Assembly (NCBI GenBank): GCA_023014485.1
Contig: JAJOZX010000920.1
Span: 956,501 to 1,020,500, forward strand
Direction: 5' to 3'
Length of the DNA stretch: 64,000 nt
DNA from: Bathynomus jamesi
Lineage: Eukaryota; Arthropoda; Malacostraca; Isopoda; Cirolanidae
How positions within the stretch are numbered: the stretch's first letter is position 1; every line of letters starts with the position of its first letter. Shown here in pieces: positions 52,199-63,239 of this stretch. The translations under genes were made by a program, and so were the position numbers. The notes under the pieces were generated by a model. It saw only the letters and a list, made by a program, of their open reading frames with translations, did no database searches and had not been told where the DNA came from.

Positions 52199-52460
52199 CT
52201 GATTTTATGAAATAATTGTAACAACAATTATATGAAGTAACTGTAACAGTGATTTTATGAAATAATTGTAACAACAATTATATGAAGTAACTGTAACAGT
52301 GATTTTATGAAATAATTGTAACAACAATTATATGAAGTAACTGTAACTGATTTTATGAAATAATTGTAACAACAATTATATGAAGTAACTGTAACAGTGA
52401 TTTTATGAAATAATTGTAACAACAATTATATGAAATAATTGTAACAGTAATTCTACGAAA
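52199..52460 (+). repeat. 50-bp tandem repeat in the gypsy leader
   Basis: Five units of GATTTTATGAAATAATTGTA / ACAACAATTATATGAAGTAA / CTGTAACAGT, the third shortened by about 5 bp and the last diverged. Non-coding leader between the primer site and gag. Confidence 0.92.
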
Positions 52461-52605
52461 GTATTTGCAACAATAATTCGGTACAATAATTGAGAACAGT
52501 AAGAAGGGTCGTTAACAGTGATTACAGTTTTAAAGATAAACAAACAAATAACTTTCGCAATGTCGGTAAAGAGCGGAAATAACGAATGAGGAAAGCGTAA
52601 GTGAC

Positions 52606-53812
52606 ATGAGTGATACCGAACCAACGAACTTAAACGAAAAGTACAGAAAGTTTGGAATTTAAAGAAGATAAATTTGGCCAAAATTATTCGGTTAGTAAAG
52701 GAATGCAAGGAATTAGGGGAAGAAATAAATCGAAGAAGGTCGAAACTGGAAGACCTTGTAATGATTATTCCGCGATGGGAGTATTTGGACAACCAAAGAT
52801 CGGGGTTCGTCCCCGAAGAATCTCTCTAGTTCCTCCCAGTACAGAAGAACTTTCGAGGCAAGAAAGGATTGGGTGGAGACCAGAGAACCCAGAAGACATC
52901 CCAAAGAATCCTTGCAGAAGTGCACACACCACAAGAGACGAGAAACACCGCACCGACGAAGACCGGCAGCAGAATATAAAAACCGTCGTACAGGTATTAA
53001 AGAGTACTAGCTTACCTTTGCAACGTGAACAGGCAGTAAGGGGTCCTGAGCAAACGACTTTTGGACACACATTGGAAGGAAGTTCGCCGAAGTTTATGGG
53101 CGAAAGGGCACAAGAGAACCCAGGAACCAGCCCAAACGCCGTCAGGAAGGAACAAGGTGAGACAGTCAACCCAATTGCCACAGGAACATTAAGTGCAGGT
53201 AATGCCTTGGTTCAGGCTAATCCCACAAGGAGACATATTAAAGTGGGCATACCTAAGGACGCGTTGAAGACCGTTATGCCGGAGTATGCTTGTAATTGCA
53301 TCAAAGGAACATCCTTTCGGGACTATTGGATGGAATCAACCCAGTTTTCGGTAAACAACCCAAGCTTAGGACTAAGAGATGAAGAGGTCCTAAGAGAAGA
53401 AACGCCACATGACAGAAGCCGAAGACTGCAGAAACTGCAAAATCCTCCCACATCCTGGGACTACAACTCACAACATTCAAAAGAAAGAACAGCCACAGCC
53501 ACGAAGGAGGACAACAGCAAGGATGTGGAGGTGAACGAAGGAGACAAGTCCAGCAAGAGAGGAGAGCCCAGAAGGAAGAACTGTGACACTGGTCACAGGA
53601 GGAATAACACAACTCAAGAATGTGACTACAACCCCATGAGAAACCAGAAGAGAAAACAAACCAAGTCAAATGAAGACAGAGACTCCAAAGAGGAAACAAT
53701 GGAAGAAAGTGGCCGGAGCCAGTGCAAGATTTGTCAGCAAATGCGAAATTGGGAAGAGGCGTGCCCTCGAGCAAACCTTCAGCAGGATTGGAAGGAGAAG
53801 CCTCCCGAATAG
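52606..53812 (+). CDS. Gypsy gag-like polyprotein
   Basis: ATG 52606 opens MSDTEPTNLNEKYRKFGI, then a frame change near 52650 leads into a 386-codon open frame that lacks its own ATG (it begins at a TTG after an in-frame stop at 52631). The frame is rich in charged residues and ends with two degenerate cysteine clusters, CDTGHRRNNTTQEC (a GH-containing zinc-knuckle-like motif) and CKICQQMRNWEEAC. Position right after the leader supports gag; sequence similarity to known gag is not evident by eye. No aspartic-protease DTG/DSG in context was found downstream. Confidence 0.6.
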
Positions 53813-54630
53813 CTTCAGAGGAAGTAGCGGCGAGTCCGTCGGCTAGGACTGATCACCCTACCAGTACTCGTCGCTCAACAAGCTTCCACCGCGCTGAGCG
53901 ATGGTGGAGCTTCCGTCACATTGACATAAGCTATGCACAAGAACATCGGGAGCCTTCATTGGACAGTGGCCAACTTCTCAGTAAACAGTTGCACCGGCCC
54001 CGCCCATTCATGTAAGAGGAGTAGAAGTAAGTTTGACTATGGGAAGGGGGGTTGAAGAATTCTTTTGTGTCTGTATAATTCCAGAGGCTCAGCAAGACTT
54101 GACTATAGGCGTGTTGTTTCGGAGGACATGAAGACGAAACAAAGGTACGAAGCCCAGGTAGACCACCGGAAGAGGACAGTCACTGAATGAAACAGTAACC
54201 ATCCAAGTAAAGGGAGTAGACAGTAAAGTGCGAGGGTGACTCTGGTAGAGGCAATCCCGCACGAAACACTAAAGGTGGCCGCCGTGATTCTGACGAGGGA
54301 AGTCAGAGACCCGGGGACGTAGTTCCCTGGACGTCTATTCTCCGCTGCACGGGATGTGCAGTGAAGCTCGGGGAAACTTAAAATGTTACCGAGCAGGATC
54401 CCACAGAGGAAGATGAGGTTACTGATGATCAATCAGGATGACGAAGAATACCTTGGCGAAAAAAGAGACGTCGTGGGCATAGTGACGGAGGCAGAGCTAA
54501 TTGGGAGGGTAGTCGACGCTCACCCCAAATTGGAACGAATGTCACGGTGAAAGGAAGTCAAGCATTGAAGAAGGACTTCGAAGAACGAGTGACAAGCCTC
54601 AAGTCCATGTCCTTGGTTGGAAATCCTTTT
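53813..54630 (+). other. Degenerate gag-pol junction of the gypsy element
   Basis: No long frame. Contains the first of three copies of a ~100-bp segment with GGACGTCTATTCTCCGCTGC and GGGATGTGCAGTGA-GCTCG (54325-54420), and GTCACGGTGAAAGGA (54540s). A protease would be expected here and is not recognisable. Confidence 0.5.
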
Positions 54631-55981
54631 CCGACAAAGAAAGGAAAATCGTCGAAGAGTGGCTAAGGGATTATTCAGATGTCTTCTTACTGGGTGGCGA
54701 GCCATTGGGTTATAATAACCTGATGCCAATGAAGTTGGAAACCCAGGACCATCCTCCCATCTTTAGGCGACCCTACAGGTACCTATTACACACGAGGAGG
54801 AGGTAAAGGGACAAATAGCAGAAATGCTGGATCAAGGAGTGATACAGCATAGCCGTTCCCCTGGTCGTTTCCATTGGTAATCGTGGAAAATATGGGGAAT
54901 ATGGGTTCCCTGGACGTCTATTCTCCGCTGCATGGGATATGCGGTGAGGCTCGAGGATACTTGGAGAAGTTGTCGAGCAGAATCCCCAAGGGGAAGATAA
55001 AGGAAAAGGGAATAGACGAAGAAGAAAATTTGGGGTATGGTTTCCCCTGGACGTTACTCTACGCTGCAATGAATGTGCAGTGAGGCTCAGCGTGGTTTGC
55101 AAGTATCACAGAGCGGAAATCTCAACGGGAAGTTAACCCTTTCCAAGGAGGCGGTAAAGTTACTCTTGAGAAATAAAAGTGACGACTAAAGAGTATCACC
55201 TTGAAGATAAGATGACATCGGCATGGTGGTTGAGGCAACGAGAACGGGGAGGTTAGTCGGAACAGCCGTGTGATTCCTCGCCCGAAACGAAAAATGGAAC
55301 AAGTGTCACGGTGAGAAAGAGCCAAATTTCCACAAGTGACTAAGAAGAGATTGAAAACACCTCAAGACGCATGTTCACCGATGTCCGTCGCTCTCAAAGG
55401 GAAGAAGACCGACAGGGAAAGAAAAGATTAACTACTACCGTCACGGTAGAGTACCAGGACCACGTGATCACTAGGAATGAAGAGTGACCACAGGAGTCCA
55501 AAGGGGAAGCGATTGAAGAAAAGAAGCGTAGGGCCCTGAGGCTTTGTGTAGACTATAGACCTTGGGACGTCAATGGCAGCAAGGACAATATTAAGTACCC
55601 ATCATTGAGGAAACCTTGGCCAAGTTGCACGGGACTCATTACTTCTCGAGCAGGGATTTACGCTCGGGATATTGGCAGTTGGCCATTCACGACGATAGCA
55701 TCTCGAAAACTGCCTTCCCCACGGGAAGCGGTCATTTCGAGTTCAGGGTGGTCCCGTTTGGATTGTCCAATAGTCCACCAGTGTTCCAAAGAGTAATGAA
55801 TTTTATTTTGCCGAAGCAACTGGACAAGGAAGTACAGATTTACTTAGATGACCTCATTGTCCTTGGAAGGTCTTTAGAAGGACATGACGAGAGGGTACGA
55901 CGAGCCTTGGATAGCCTACGCACCTCCAACTTAAAGGTAAAGTTGGAAAAATGTCAGTTATTACAGTCCCAGGTGGGGTAA
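54630..55981 (+). pseudogene. Gypsy reverse transcriptase, interrupted
   Basis: N-terminal part at 54630-54890: EEWLRDYSDVFLLGGEPLGY, PIFRRPYRYL, EMLDQGVIQHSRSPWSFPLV. Then ~600 bp of inserted, repeat-bearing sequence (54890-55500). The core resumes with RALRLCVDYRPWDVN, LAKLHGTHYFSSRDLRSGYW, FGLSNSPPVFQRVMN and the catalytic YLDD (55841-55852), ending in a stop at 55980. It would copy element RNA into DNA. The gypsy-type identity is clear from the YLDD box, the SRDLRSGYWQ block and the gene order. Confidence 0.88.
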
Positions 55982-56330
55982 TTAGGCCATGTGGTCACCA
56001 GGAACGGGGTGAAGCCACAACAATCCAAAGAAGAGGCCATCAAAAACCCAGAGGCCAACCAACAAAAGGAATTGAAGCAATGTTATATTTGGGCAGAGAG
56101 TCATCGTCCGTTGACCATAAGCCGTTGAAGTGGCTTCTGAGGGAAGGACACCGAGAGCCCAAATGGAAGACTAGAGCGTTCGGTTATGACATTGCAAGAC
56201 TACGACGTTCTCATCGAGTACGTGAAAGGCAAACTCAACAGAGTGGCCGATTGGTTGTCCCGCCCGCCTGGAGTGACGAAGGAGTTTGTGAACGCAATAT
56301 CCGAACAAAGCGATCATTGATCGCAAGGTA
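55982..56330 (+). pseudogene. Gypsy RNase H remnant with internal deletion
   Basis: After LGHVVTRNGVKPQQSKEEAI and NQQKELK the sequence jumps straight to the distal part: VDHKPLKWLLREG, YDVLIEYVKGKLNRVADWLS, RPP in changing frames. Roughly 100-150 residues, including the expected Asp-Ala-Ser and tyrosine-rich blocks, are absent. The missing part would have held most catalytic acids. Confidence 0.75.
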
Positions 56331-56519
56331 ATCGGCAAACAACAGTAGAAGGACGTTGAAATAGCGGCAATTCGAGCAGCCATCGAAGAAGGAAAGGCTT
56401 TCAGCTGGTCCGTAACCAAGCCCATCCAGCCGTCGAGAGTCAAACTAGTGAGGAACCTGCTGGTTTACATCGATGCGAACGGAAGAGAGGTCATCGTAGT
56501 TCCTAAAAAGTTGAGAGAG

Positions 56520-57795
56520 CAGCTCATTTAGAAAGCCCACACTGACGTCAGGAGCATTCATCCGGGAGCTGCCGGGACTACAGAAATCCTACGGGACCTT
56601 TATTTTGGCCAGGTATGGTTCAACAGGTACGGCAGGTAGTCCAAGCGTGCGACACGTGCGCGCGGAACAAACGGACGCGGAAAGTGACTGTGGAAACAAT
56701 GCCTTGTGTGCGAGGCCACAGTCCTTGGGAACTTCTGCACGTGGACTTAGTTGGTCCCCTTCCTCCGACCGTGGAAGGCAGCCATTATATCCTCACGTGT
56801 GTGGATAGTTTCAGCAAATTCACCATACTGGCAGCAATAAAGGACAAGACGGCCCGGGAGGTGGCGGACAAGTGCCATCGTTTGATACGGTGCAAACTGG
56901 GTGCCCCTTCAGCAGTAGTATCCGACCAAGGCAAGGAGTTCTGGAACTCTACCTTGCAGGAGCTCTTCAGGGTTTGGGAAGTACGACACCAAGGACCGCC
57001 GCATACCAGCCCCAAAGCAACGGGAAGGTCGAACGTCTGAATAAAGAGTTATGCATCAAACTCCGCATACTTTGTGAAGAAACGGGACGAGACTGGGATA
57101 AAATCCTCGACACCGTGGAATTGTCCTTGAACATCCGAGTGCACCGAGCCACGGGACATTCTCCATTCTTCTTGATGTACGGGCGAACCCCCAACGTACC
57201 TTCAAAGCTATTTCGCATGCCACAGGAGGCATGCGTGAGCCCGTACAACCCAGAGGAATACGCCGAAGACCGAAAGAGGAGTCTGAGCGAAATATACCGC
57301 CGAGTGGAAGAGTTCATGCGGAGATACGAGAAAGCTAACGGAATCAAGGAATTGAAGCCGTTCAAAGAGAAGGCGCCCCATGGCTTGGTGTACATTGATT
57401 ACCCGCGACCGGGCAGAGGCAAGTTGGAGCCCCGGTACGAGGGTCCCTACATCATCATCGAACAGAAGACTCCAGTCACTTATCTCCTGCGTCACATGAT
57501 CACTGGACATCAGATAGTGATCCATCGAGACCGCATCCGCCGCAGCATCGATGCCCATGGGACGTTGAGCGACAAGGCGGGGCGGACGACGCAGGGGATG
57601 AGATGGGGGAAGGGCCACGCCCCTCCTCTCGGGAGCTTCGCCCTCGACACCGGAGAAACATCAACAAGGGGAAGTGAACCGGAAGGCGCCTCCCGCCCCC
57701 TGGCAGGACCGAGCGGCGGAACGAGGACCGCCGGGCGCTTCCGAACTACTTCCTCACGGAGAGCTTCGCCCAGGACAGGGAGAAACATCGACTAG
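56520..57795 (+). pseudogene. Gypsy integrase with GPY module, one frameshift
   Basis: The zinc-binding part survives as AHTDVRSIHPGAAGTT and QACDTCARNKRTR. The catalytic core has LLHVDLVGPLPP (Asp), AVVSDQGKEFW (Asp) and, after a frame change near 56990, QPQSNGKVERLNKEL (Glu), so the DDE triad is complete. The C-terminal domain has LEPRYEGPYIIIEQKTPVTY, a GPY/F module. It would join cDNA to host DNA. The frame continues into the 126-bp repeats. Confidence 0.9.
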
Positions 57796-58015
57796 GGGAG
57801 GTGAACCGGAGGGCGCTTCTTGCCCGCAGGCAGGACCGAGTGGCGGAAGGGGATCCGCCGGGCGCCTCCGAGCTACTTCCTCCCCGAGAGCTTCGCCCAG
57901 GGAACGGAGGAACATCGACCCGTGGAGGTGAACCGGAGTGCACCTCCTGCCCCCTGGCAGGACCGAGTGGCGAGCAGGAGCCGCCAGGTGCTTCCGAACT
58001 ACCTCCTCGCGGGGA
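57635..58015 (+). repeat. 126-bp tandem repeats in the integrase tail
   Basis: Three GC-rich units starting near 57635, 57760 and 57887 share GAGAAACATC-AC, GGTGAACCGGAGGGCG, CTGGCAGGACCGAGTGGCG and CTTCCGAACTACTTCCTC. 126 bp equals 42 codons; the units encode GETSTRGGEPEGAS and AGPSGG-type peptides, with a frame shift between units. Two shorter repeats of GTGTCCCAATAAAGGGGACA follow at 58155-58222. Confidence 0.85.
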
Positions 58016-58295
58016 CCTTATGGGAATAGGGTCCCCCGGAGAAAGCAGACAGGCTGCTTTCCCAGGGCCACCGTTTGAGCGTCAGTATGCTCTTAGGCCC
58101 CGACCTCGAGTACACTACGAGGAACCGAGGATGACTAAAATTAAGTGTGTCAGTGTTGGTGTCCCAATAAAGGGGACAAATAAAATCTATCAGTGATAGT
58201 GTCCCAATAAAGGGGACAAGTAAATGGAAAGTTTTTGTGAGTAAAGTGATAATACCCGACCCTAGTTAAGAAAGTTTGCATCGGAGTGCAAAATT

Positions 58296-58310
58296 AAAGG
58301 AGGGGAGGGA
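58296..58310 (+). promoter_or_regulatory. Polypurine tract of the gypsy element
   Basis: AAAGGAGGGGAGGGA directly abuts the 3' LTR; it would prime plus-strand DNA synthesis. Confidence 0.92.
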
Positions 58311-59848
58311 TGTAACCATGCAATTGGCATGCAGAAATGTTAGTTTTAAGATTTTTATTTTGTCCGCAAAAAGCCAAGCGTTTTGGGTTATGAAATTCAT
58401 AAAGGCATAAGTTAAAGATGTTTCGAAAATAGAACGATCGTTCTATTTCGTGTTGTCTCAGGGGAAGAGGAAACCCAAAACCGCTTGGCCGCGGAGATTT
58501 ACAACTAAAGGTTCCAGATGTACAAATGGTTAGTTTCGCTTTCACATGAGGTTGTGACTTTTATAACGCAGACTCGAAGACGCCGACAAAGTTGAACCAC
58601 GAGGGGGTCATAAACTTAGGGCTTCGAATCTGTTAACTATATTTAAATGTATTTTTGGGAAGAAGGAGGGGTCTATACTCGGAAATCAGGTCCAGCTCCA
58701 ATCAGGGGGCCCAGGATCCTGGGAAACGTAGTAAAGACGCCTTCTTTCCCTCTTGTATGGGTAATAGCCTTCTGGAGGGACGATCTTAGGAAAACGAATG
58801 ATTTGATAGGTTTGCAGAATATTGGAAGGCGGGGACCTTCAAAATTGTAAAGTAAATTCGAAAATTGTTAAGTAGTTGTAGTCGTTCCTCCTTGAAGTTA
58901 ACTGTGGTTAAACAAACACCCTGTAGACTTGTGGCGTAATAAACTTTAAAACGGAAAGTATACCATGTCATTAGCTTACGCGGAAATCGGCGCGTAAAAG
59001 AAAGAAAAGGTTATTGTTAACGACCTAAACCGATAATTGATTGTAGCTTAATTAATGTTAACCAACGGACCAAGAGTTTTGTGAACTTTCTCTTAATTTA
59101 ATTTGGCTCCAAGTAAATGCTAAACGGGGTACGTCTGAGCCCCTAGTTCCTGAATCCGTCAATTTGGGTTCAGAAGAAAGTCCCGTTAGTTGAGATACTG
59201 TAGCTTGCAAATTTTGAGCGGGCCGTAAATCTACGGTCTGTACGCAGCACAAGTGGGAGTAAGTTTGTCTCCCGCCAGTAGTAAGTAAATTGATTCTTTG
59301 AATATCTGGGTCGAATTGCGACCACTTCATTTCTTGTTATTATTTTGTTGCACTAAAATATAAAACCCCTCGATCTATAAATTATTTCATTCAGCTAACT
59401 GTTCATCTTTGCTTTAGATTTATCATTGTTGATCAATTTATCGATTTAACTTCATCAAACGGCGAACTTTGTCTTTGACGTTAAGATTATTGTATTGACT
59501 GAAATTTTATATATGTAATTCAGAATAAACTATTAAATGCATGTACTGTGTCGAGTAACATTTAATAAAAATTATAAGAGGGCGTGTGTTGTTTTAACTA
59601 CCTTGTGATAGACCCCTCTTGTTAGCTGGGGAAAATTAACGTTCAAAGTAGGCTTGTGGAAAGCCGAAGGAACCTAGCCTATCAATTTAAAGGGCCATCC
59701 GTCTTGGGTAGGCCGAATAATCCTGGACGAAAATAAGAGATAAAATCACCGGGTACGCCCAACTTAAAGGGTGCCCGTGAAGTGAATTAAAGTCAGAGAA
59801 TGGGTGTTCAATACCATAAATAAATATACGGATTGGGCGCGTACGTCA
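58311..59848 (+). repeat. Gypsy 3' LTR
   Basis: TGTAACCATGCAATTGGCAT ... GCGCGTACGTCA, 1538 bp, nearly identical to the 5' LTR. Followed by the ACAA target duplication. Confidence 0.95.
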
Positions 59849-59852
59849 ACAA

Positions 59853-60312
59853 TTATTGTATATTGTATACAATATGTATAATATGTGTAATATTGTATAT
59901 TGGATATAATTAATTAAATATTATACAAAATATTAAAAAATATTAACATCACACATACTATAAGAGTAGCAATACACACGACGTAATAAGACAAACATCA
60001 CAGCACATTACAGAACAACACACCGTATCATGCATAGTTTACTGTAGTCACAAACAGCATTACTACAAAAATTGAATTTTTTCCCAAAACATAAAATGGA
60101 AATTTCTAAAAAACTATACGTGATAGGAAAATAATAAGACCATTTTTGTAAGCAGCGCTAAAACCTCTATAATAATGACGTAAAACTTTTCCGAGGCAAA
60201 ATCATTGTTGAACAGTGTAATTTTTGAACGGTCCGTAGGAATAGTTTTAATGGATGTAGTAAGCTGATTTAATTTTGTGAAATTAAATATACGATTTAAC
60301 TGTGAAATTAAA
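59853..60312. other. No gene recognised
   Basis: AT-rich flank of the gypsy insertion, with no open frame or repeat boundary of note. Confidence 0.45.
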
Positions 60313-60315
60313 ATA

Positions 60316-60978
60316 CAGGGTGTTTTAGGTCGACCATAGAAATATGGAAAAGAAACACTTCATATTAGTTACGGAATTACTCTGGTAAACTTCAAATGGT
60401 GCTACTGTAGTATGCGGTCTACCGTTAAGTTTCTATTGTAGTATGCGGTCTACCGTTAAGTTTCTACTGTAGTATGCGGTCTACCGTTAAGTTTCTACTG
60501 TAGTATGCGGTCTACCGTTCAAAATATTTAAAAGGAATTGAAAATGAATTGAAAGGAATTATAATTTAATTTACACAATTAAGGAATTATTAAAGAAGTT
60601 AAACATACTACTACCGCATACTTAACGGTAGACCGTATACTACAGTACGCCCTTGATGATTGGTTAGGTTAAGTCGTGATATTTTCGTTAGTTTTAACGA
60701 AAATATCACGACTTAACCTAACCAATCGTCAAGGGCGTACAATTAACCTAATAATAAAAAATAATAAGATAAGAAGCTATAATTAAAAGGTAGACCGCGC
60801 GAATCGTAGGTAGACCGCATACTACAGTAGCACCCTTCAAATACCAAATAGCAAATACAAACTACAAATTGGCGGAATTTGTAGTTTGTATTTGGTATTT
60901 GAAGACTGTCATAATAATTCCGTAACTAATATGAAGTGTTTCTTTTACATATTTCTAGGGTCGACAAACACCCTGTAT
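60316..60978. mobile_element. MITE with CAGGGTGTTT ends, carrying nested foldbacks
   Basis: Ends CAGGGTGTTTTAGGTCGACC and inward from right CAGGGTGTTTGTCGACCCTA, with inverted TATGGAAAAGAAACACTTCA / complement just inside. Within lie four direct copies of GTAGTATGCGGTCTACCGTT (60410-60520) with inverted copies at 60606-60645 and 60790-60830, a hairpin of the TACGCCCTTG family at 60645-60740, and a palindrome of AAATACCAAATA/ACAAACTACAAATT (60838-60900). Non-coding. Confidence 0.85.
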
Positions 60979-61460
60979 ATTAAATGTAAGAGAAAAATTA
61001 TGTAAAAGAATTAAAAGACCGAAATATATAACACTAATTTGCAGCATAGATAGAGATTTGAAAGGTGCTGAAAGGATGGAGGCATAGTCTCTAACGAATA
61101 GTATTTCACTTGGTATTTTAAAGAGACGTTAGGTTTGTGTCAAAATGTAAAATTCGTGAATTAAATTTATTTTTATTTAGTTTTAAGTGTCTGTTCCCGA
61201 AATACATTGTCAGAGAATATCCCCCACTCGCTTTTCTCCTTGTCGGTATTCTTATTTAATAGTTAAACCGATGTTATTTCAAAATTCCTTCTTCGTTCGA
61301 AATGCCACACATGGTTGACCAGTATTTCTTTAAAGTCAGTCTCCGCCATTCTACCAAATGCCGTTAAGTAGAATAAATAAATCAGTGTAAAGGAGTGGAA
61401 AAAAGTACAAATTAAGTAAAATAACGAAATTAAATAATAAATTAAGAAATCACGACATGA
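60979..61460. other. No gene recognised
   Basis: AT-rich sequence between the MITE and the LINE; no features seen. Confidence 0.4.
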
Positions 61461-61469
61461 GGTATAGTT

Positions 61470-63235
61470 GTAGAAATTTATTTACAAATCTGTTTCTATA
61501 CTGCATAAATGCATTCTTTGAAGAGGAATTGCAAGGAGAGTACATAACAGACTTTGATTTTACACCAGAAGATGTAGCGAGAGCTATAGGACAAATGAAA
61601 CCACATTCAGCTGCAGGTCCTGACAATTGGAACGCATTATTGATTAAAAACTGTAAAAATGAAATAGCTACACCTTTATACTGGATATGGAGAAGATCCC
61701 TAGACACTGGGGAAATACCGAGCATCTTGAAAAAGAGCAAACATTGTCCTAAATATAAAGGAGGGGACACATCTCAAGCAAAGAACTATAGACCAGTGTC
61801 AATGACGTCCCACCTCACCAAAATATTTGAAAGAATAGTTAGAGAGAAAATTTATGATTTCCTGGAGACACGGGAAAGATTCAACGAAAATCAGCATGGA
61901 TTCCGATCAGGTAGATCATGCCTATCACAACTAATAGAACACTACAACAATATCCTAGATACATTGGAAGGCAATGACAACTACGATGTTATAACACAGA
62001 TTTTGCTAAAGCTTTCGATAAATGTGATCATGGTATAATAGCACATAAAATTAAATATATGGGAATAACAGGCAAAGTGGGAAAATGGATCTACAACTTC
62101 CTTAGAGATCGTCGCTGCAGGTCGTCAAAATTCAAGGTATATCATCATCAGATCCGAAGTACGCAGCTCAGTATCACAAGGGACAGTACTGGCCCCACTC
62201 CTGTTCATAATCATGTTAACAGACATAGACAGCGGAGTAAACAGCAACGTATAGTAACATCCTTTGCAGACGATACAAAGATCAGCAGAAAAATCAGCGA
62301 TGTACATGACGTGGAGGCCTTGCAGAGGGACACGAAAAAATATACAAATGGTCAGAAGACAACAACATGTCATTCAACGCCGAGAAATTTCAGCTCTTGA
62401 GATATGGTAGAAAAGAAGAACTTAAACAGACTGCATATTATGCTCCAGATAGACAGGAAATTCAGAGAAGCACGAAAGCGATTGATCTCGGGATAATAAT
62501 GACAGATGATGCGAAATTCGAAACACAAAATCAGATAGCGATAAATAAAGCAAAAAGAGTCGCCGGACAGGTACTAAGAACTTTCAAGAGAAGGGACAGG
62601 ACAGTAATGATTCCCCTGCTAAAAACACTGATTATACCAAAACTTGAATACTGCTCAGTTTTGACGTCCCCATATAAAAAGGAAGAAACTAATAAACTAG
62701 AAGAAACGCAAAGGCATTTCACAGCCAAGATTGATGGCTGCAAAGAAACTCAACTACTGGGAAAGACTACGTAAACTAAATCTGTACTCACTGGAAAGAA
62801 GAAGAGAGAGGTACATCATAATCTACATATGGAAAATGATCGAAAAACTGATACTAAACCTAAAACTAAACCCAATTACCATTCAAACAACACTGGAAAA
62901 TAGGAAAGGCAGAATGTGTAGTGTTTCCAAATTAAAGGCCCGAGAAGGGACCTCCTCAACCCTGAAGGAAAATAGCTTGGTTGTCAGGGGGCCAAGACTT
63001 TCAACCAGCTTCCTAAGGACCTCAGAAACGTAACGGGGGTCAAGTTGAAGTCTTCAAGAAAAAACTGGATGGCCTGGCTCAGGACAGTACCAGATGAGCC
63101 GGGCGTGCCTGGCTATGTACGGTGGAGAGCGCAAGAAAGCAACTCGCTCCTCCACCAGGCCAGACCTAGAAGCGGGGCCACCAGCTTGACCTCCGTGTGA
63201 AGAGAGACCAACGCACGAAACAACATAAGGTAAGG
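61470..63235 (+). mobile_element. LINE (Jockey/CR1-like), 5'-truncated, with 3' end
   Basis: Begins inside the RT N-terminal region (no endonuclease) and runs through RT, thumb and C-terminus to a 3' tail ending near ACAACATAAGGTAAGG. The 3' tail region (63085-63160) is shared with the SINE at 40.4 kb. No poly(A); target duplication not identified. Confidence 0.85.
61520..63190 (+). pseudogene. LINE reverse transcriptase and C-terminus, broken
   Basis: Blocks in order: YITDFDFTPEDVARAI, HSAAGPDNWNALLIKN, SQAKNYRPVSMTSHLTKIFE, NQHGFRSGRSCLSQLIEH (first frame, to about 61985), VGKWIYNFLRDRRCR (62059), the catalytic box FADDTKISRK (62267-62296), SFNAEKFQLLRYG (62370), IIPKLEYCSVLTSPYKKEE, WERLRKLNLYSLERRRERY and, near 63005, the region LPKDLRN and PDEPGVPGYVRW. 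Frame changes near 61995, 62160, 62360, 62740, 63000. The first palm Asp is disrupted by the change at 61995; both Asp of FADD remain. Confidence 0.88.
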
Positions 63236-63239
63236 TATA

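Larger units (their letters stand above)
50606..59848 (+). mobile_element. Ty3/gypsy LTR retrotransposon, full-length but defective
   Basis: Two LTRs of ~1.54 kb flank a 6.16-kb interior with primer site, gag-like, RT, RNase H remnant, integrase and polypurine tract in gypsy order (RT before integrase). Target duplication ACAA at 50602-50605 and 59849-59852. Total 9243 bp. The RT region carries a ~600-bp insertion and the RNase H region a large deletion, so this copy cannot encode its own enzymes. Confidence 0.95.

Noticed and set aside
52713..53774. Minus-strand frames over the gag region (for example 53301-53774)
   Set aside because: Cys/Leu/Ser-rich antisense of a charged protein; the plus-strand frame fits the element layout.
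57208..57788. Minus-strand frames over the integrase tail
   Set aside because: Antisense shadows in GC-rich repeats.
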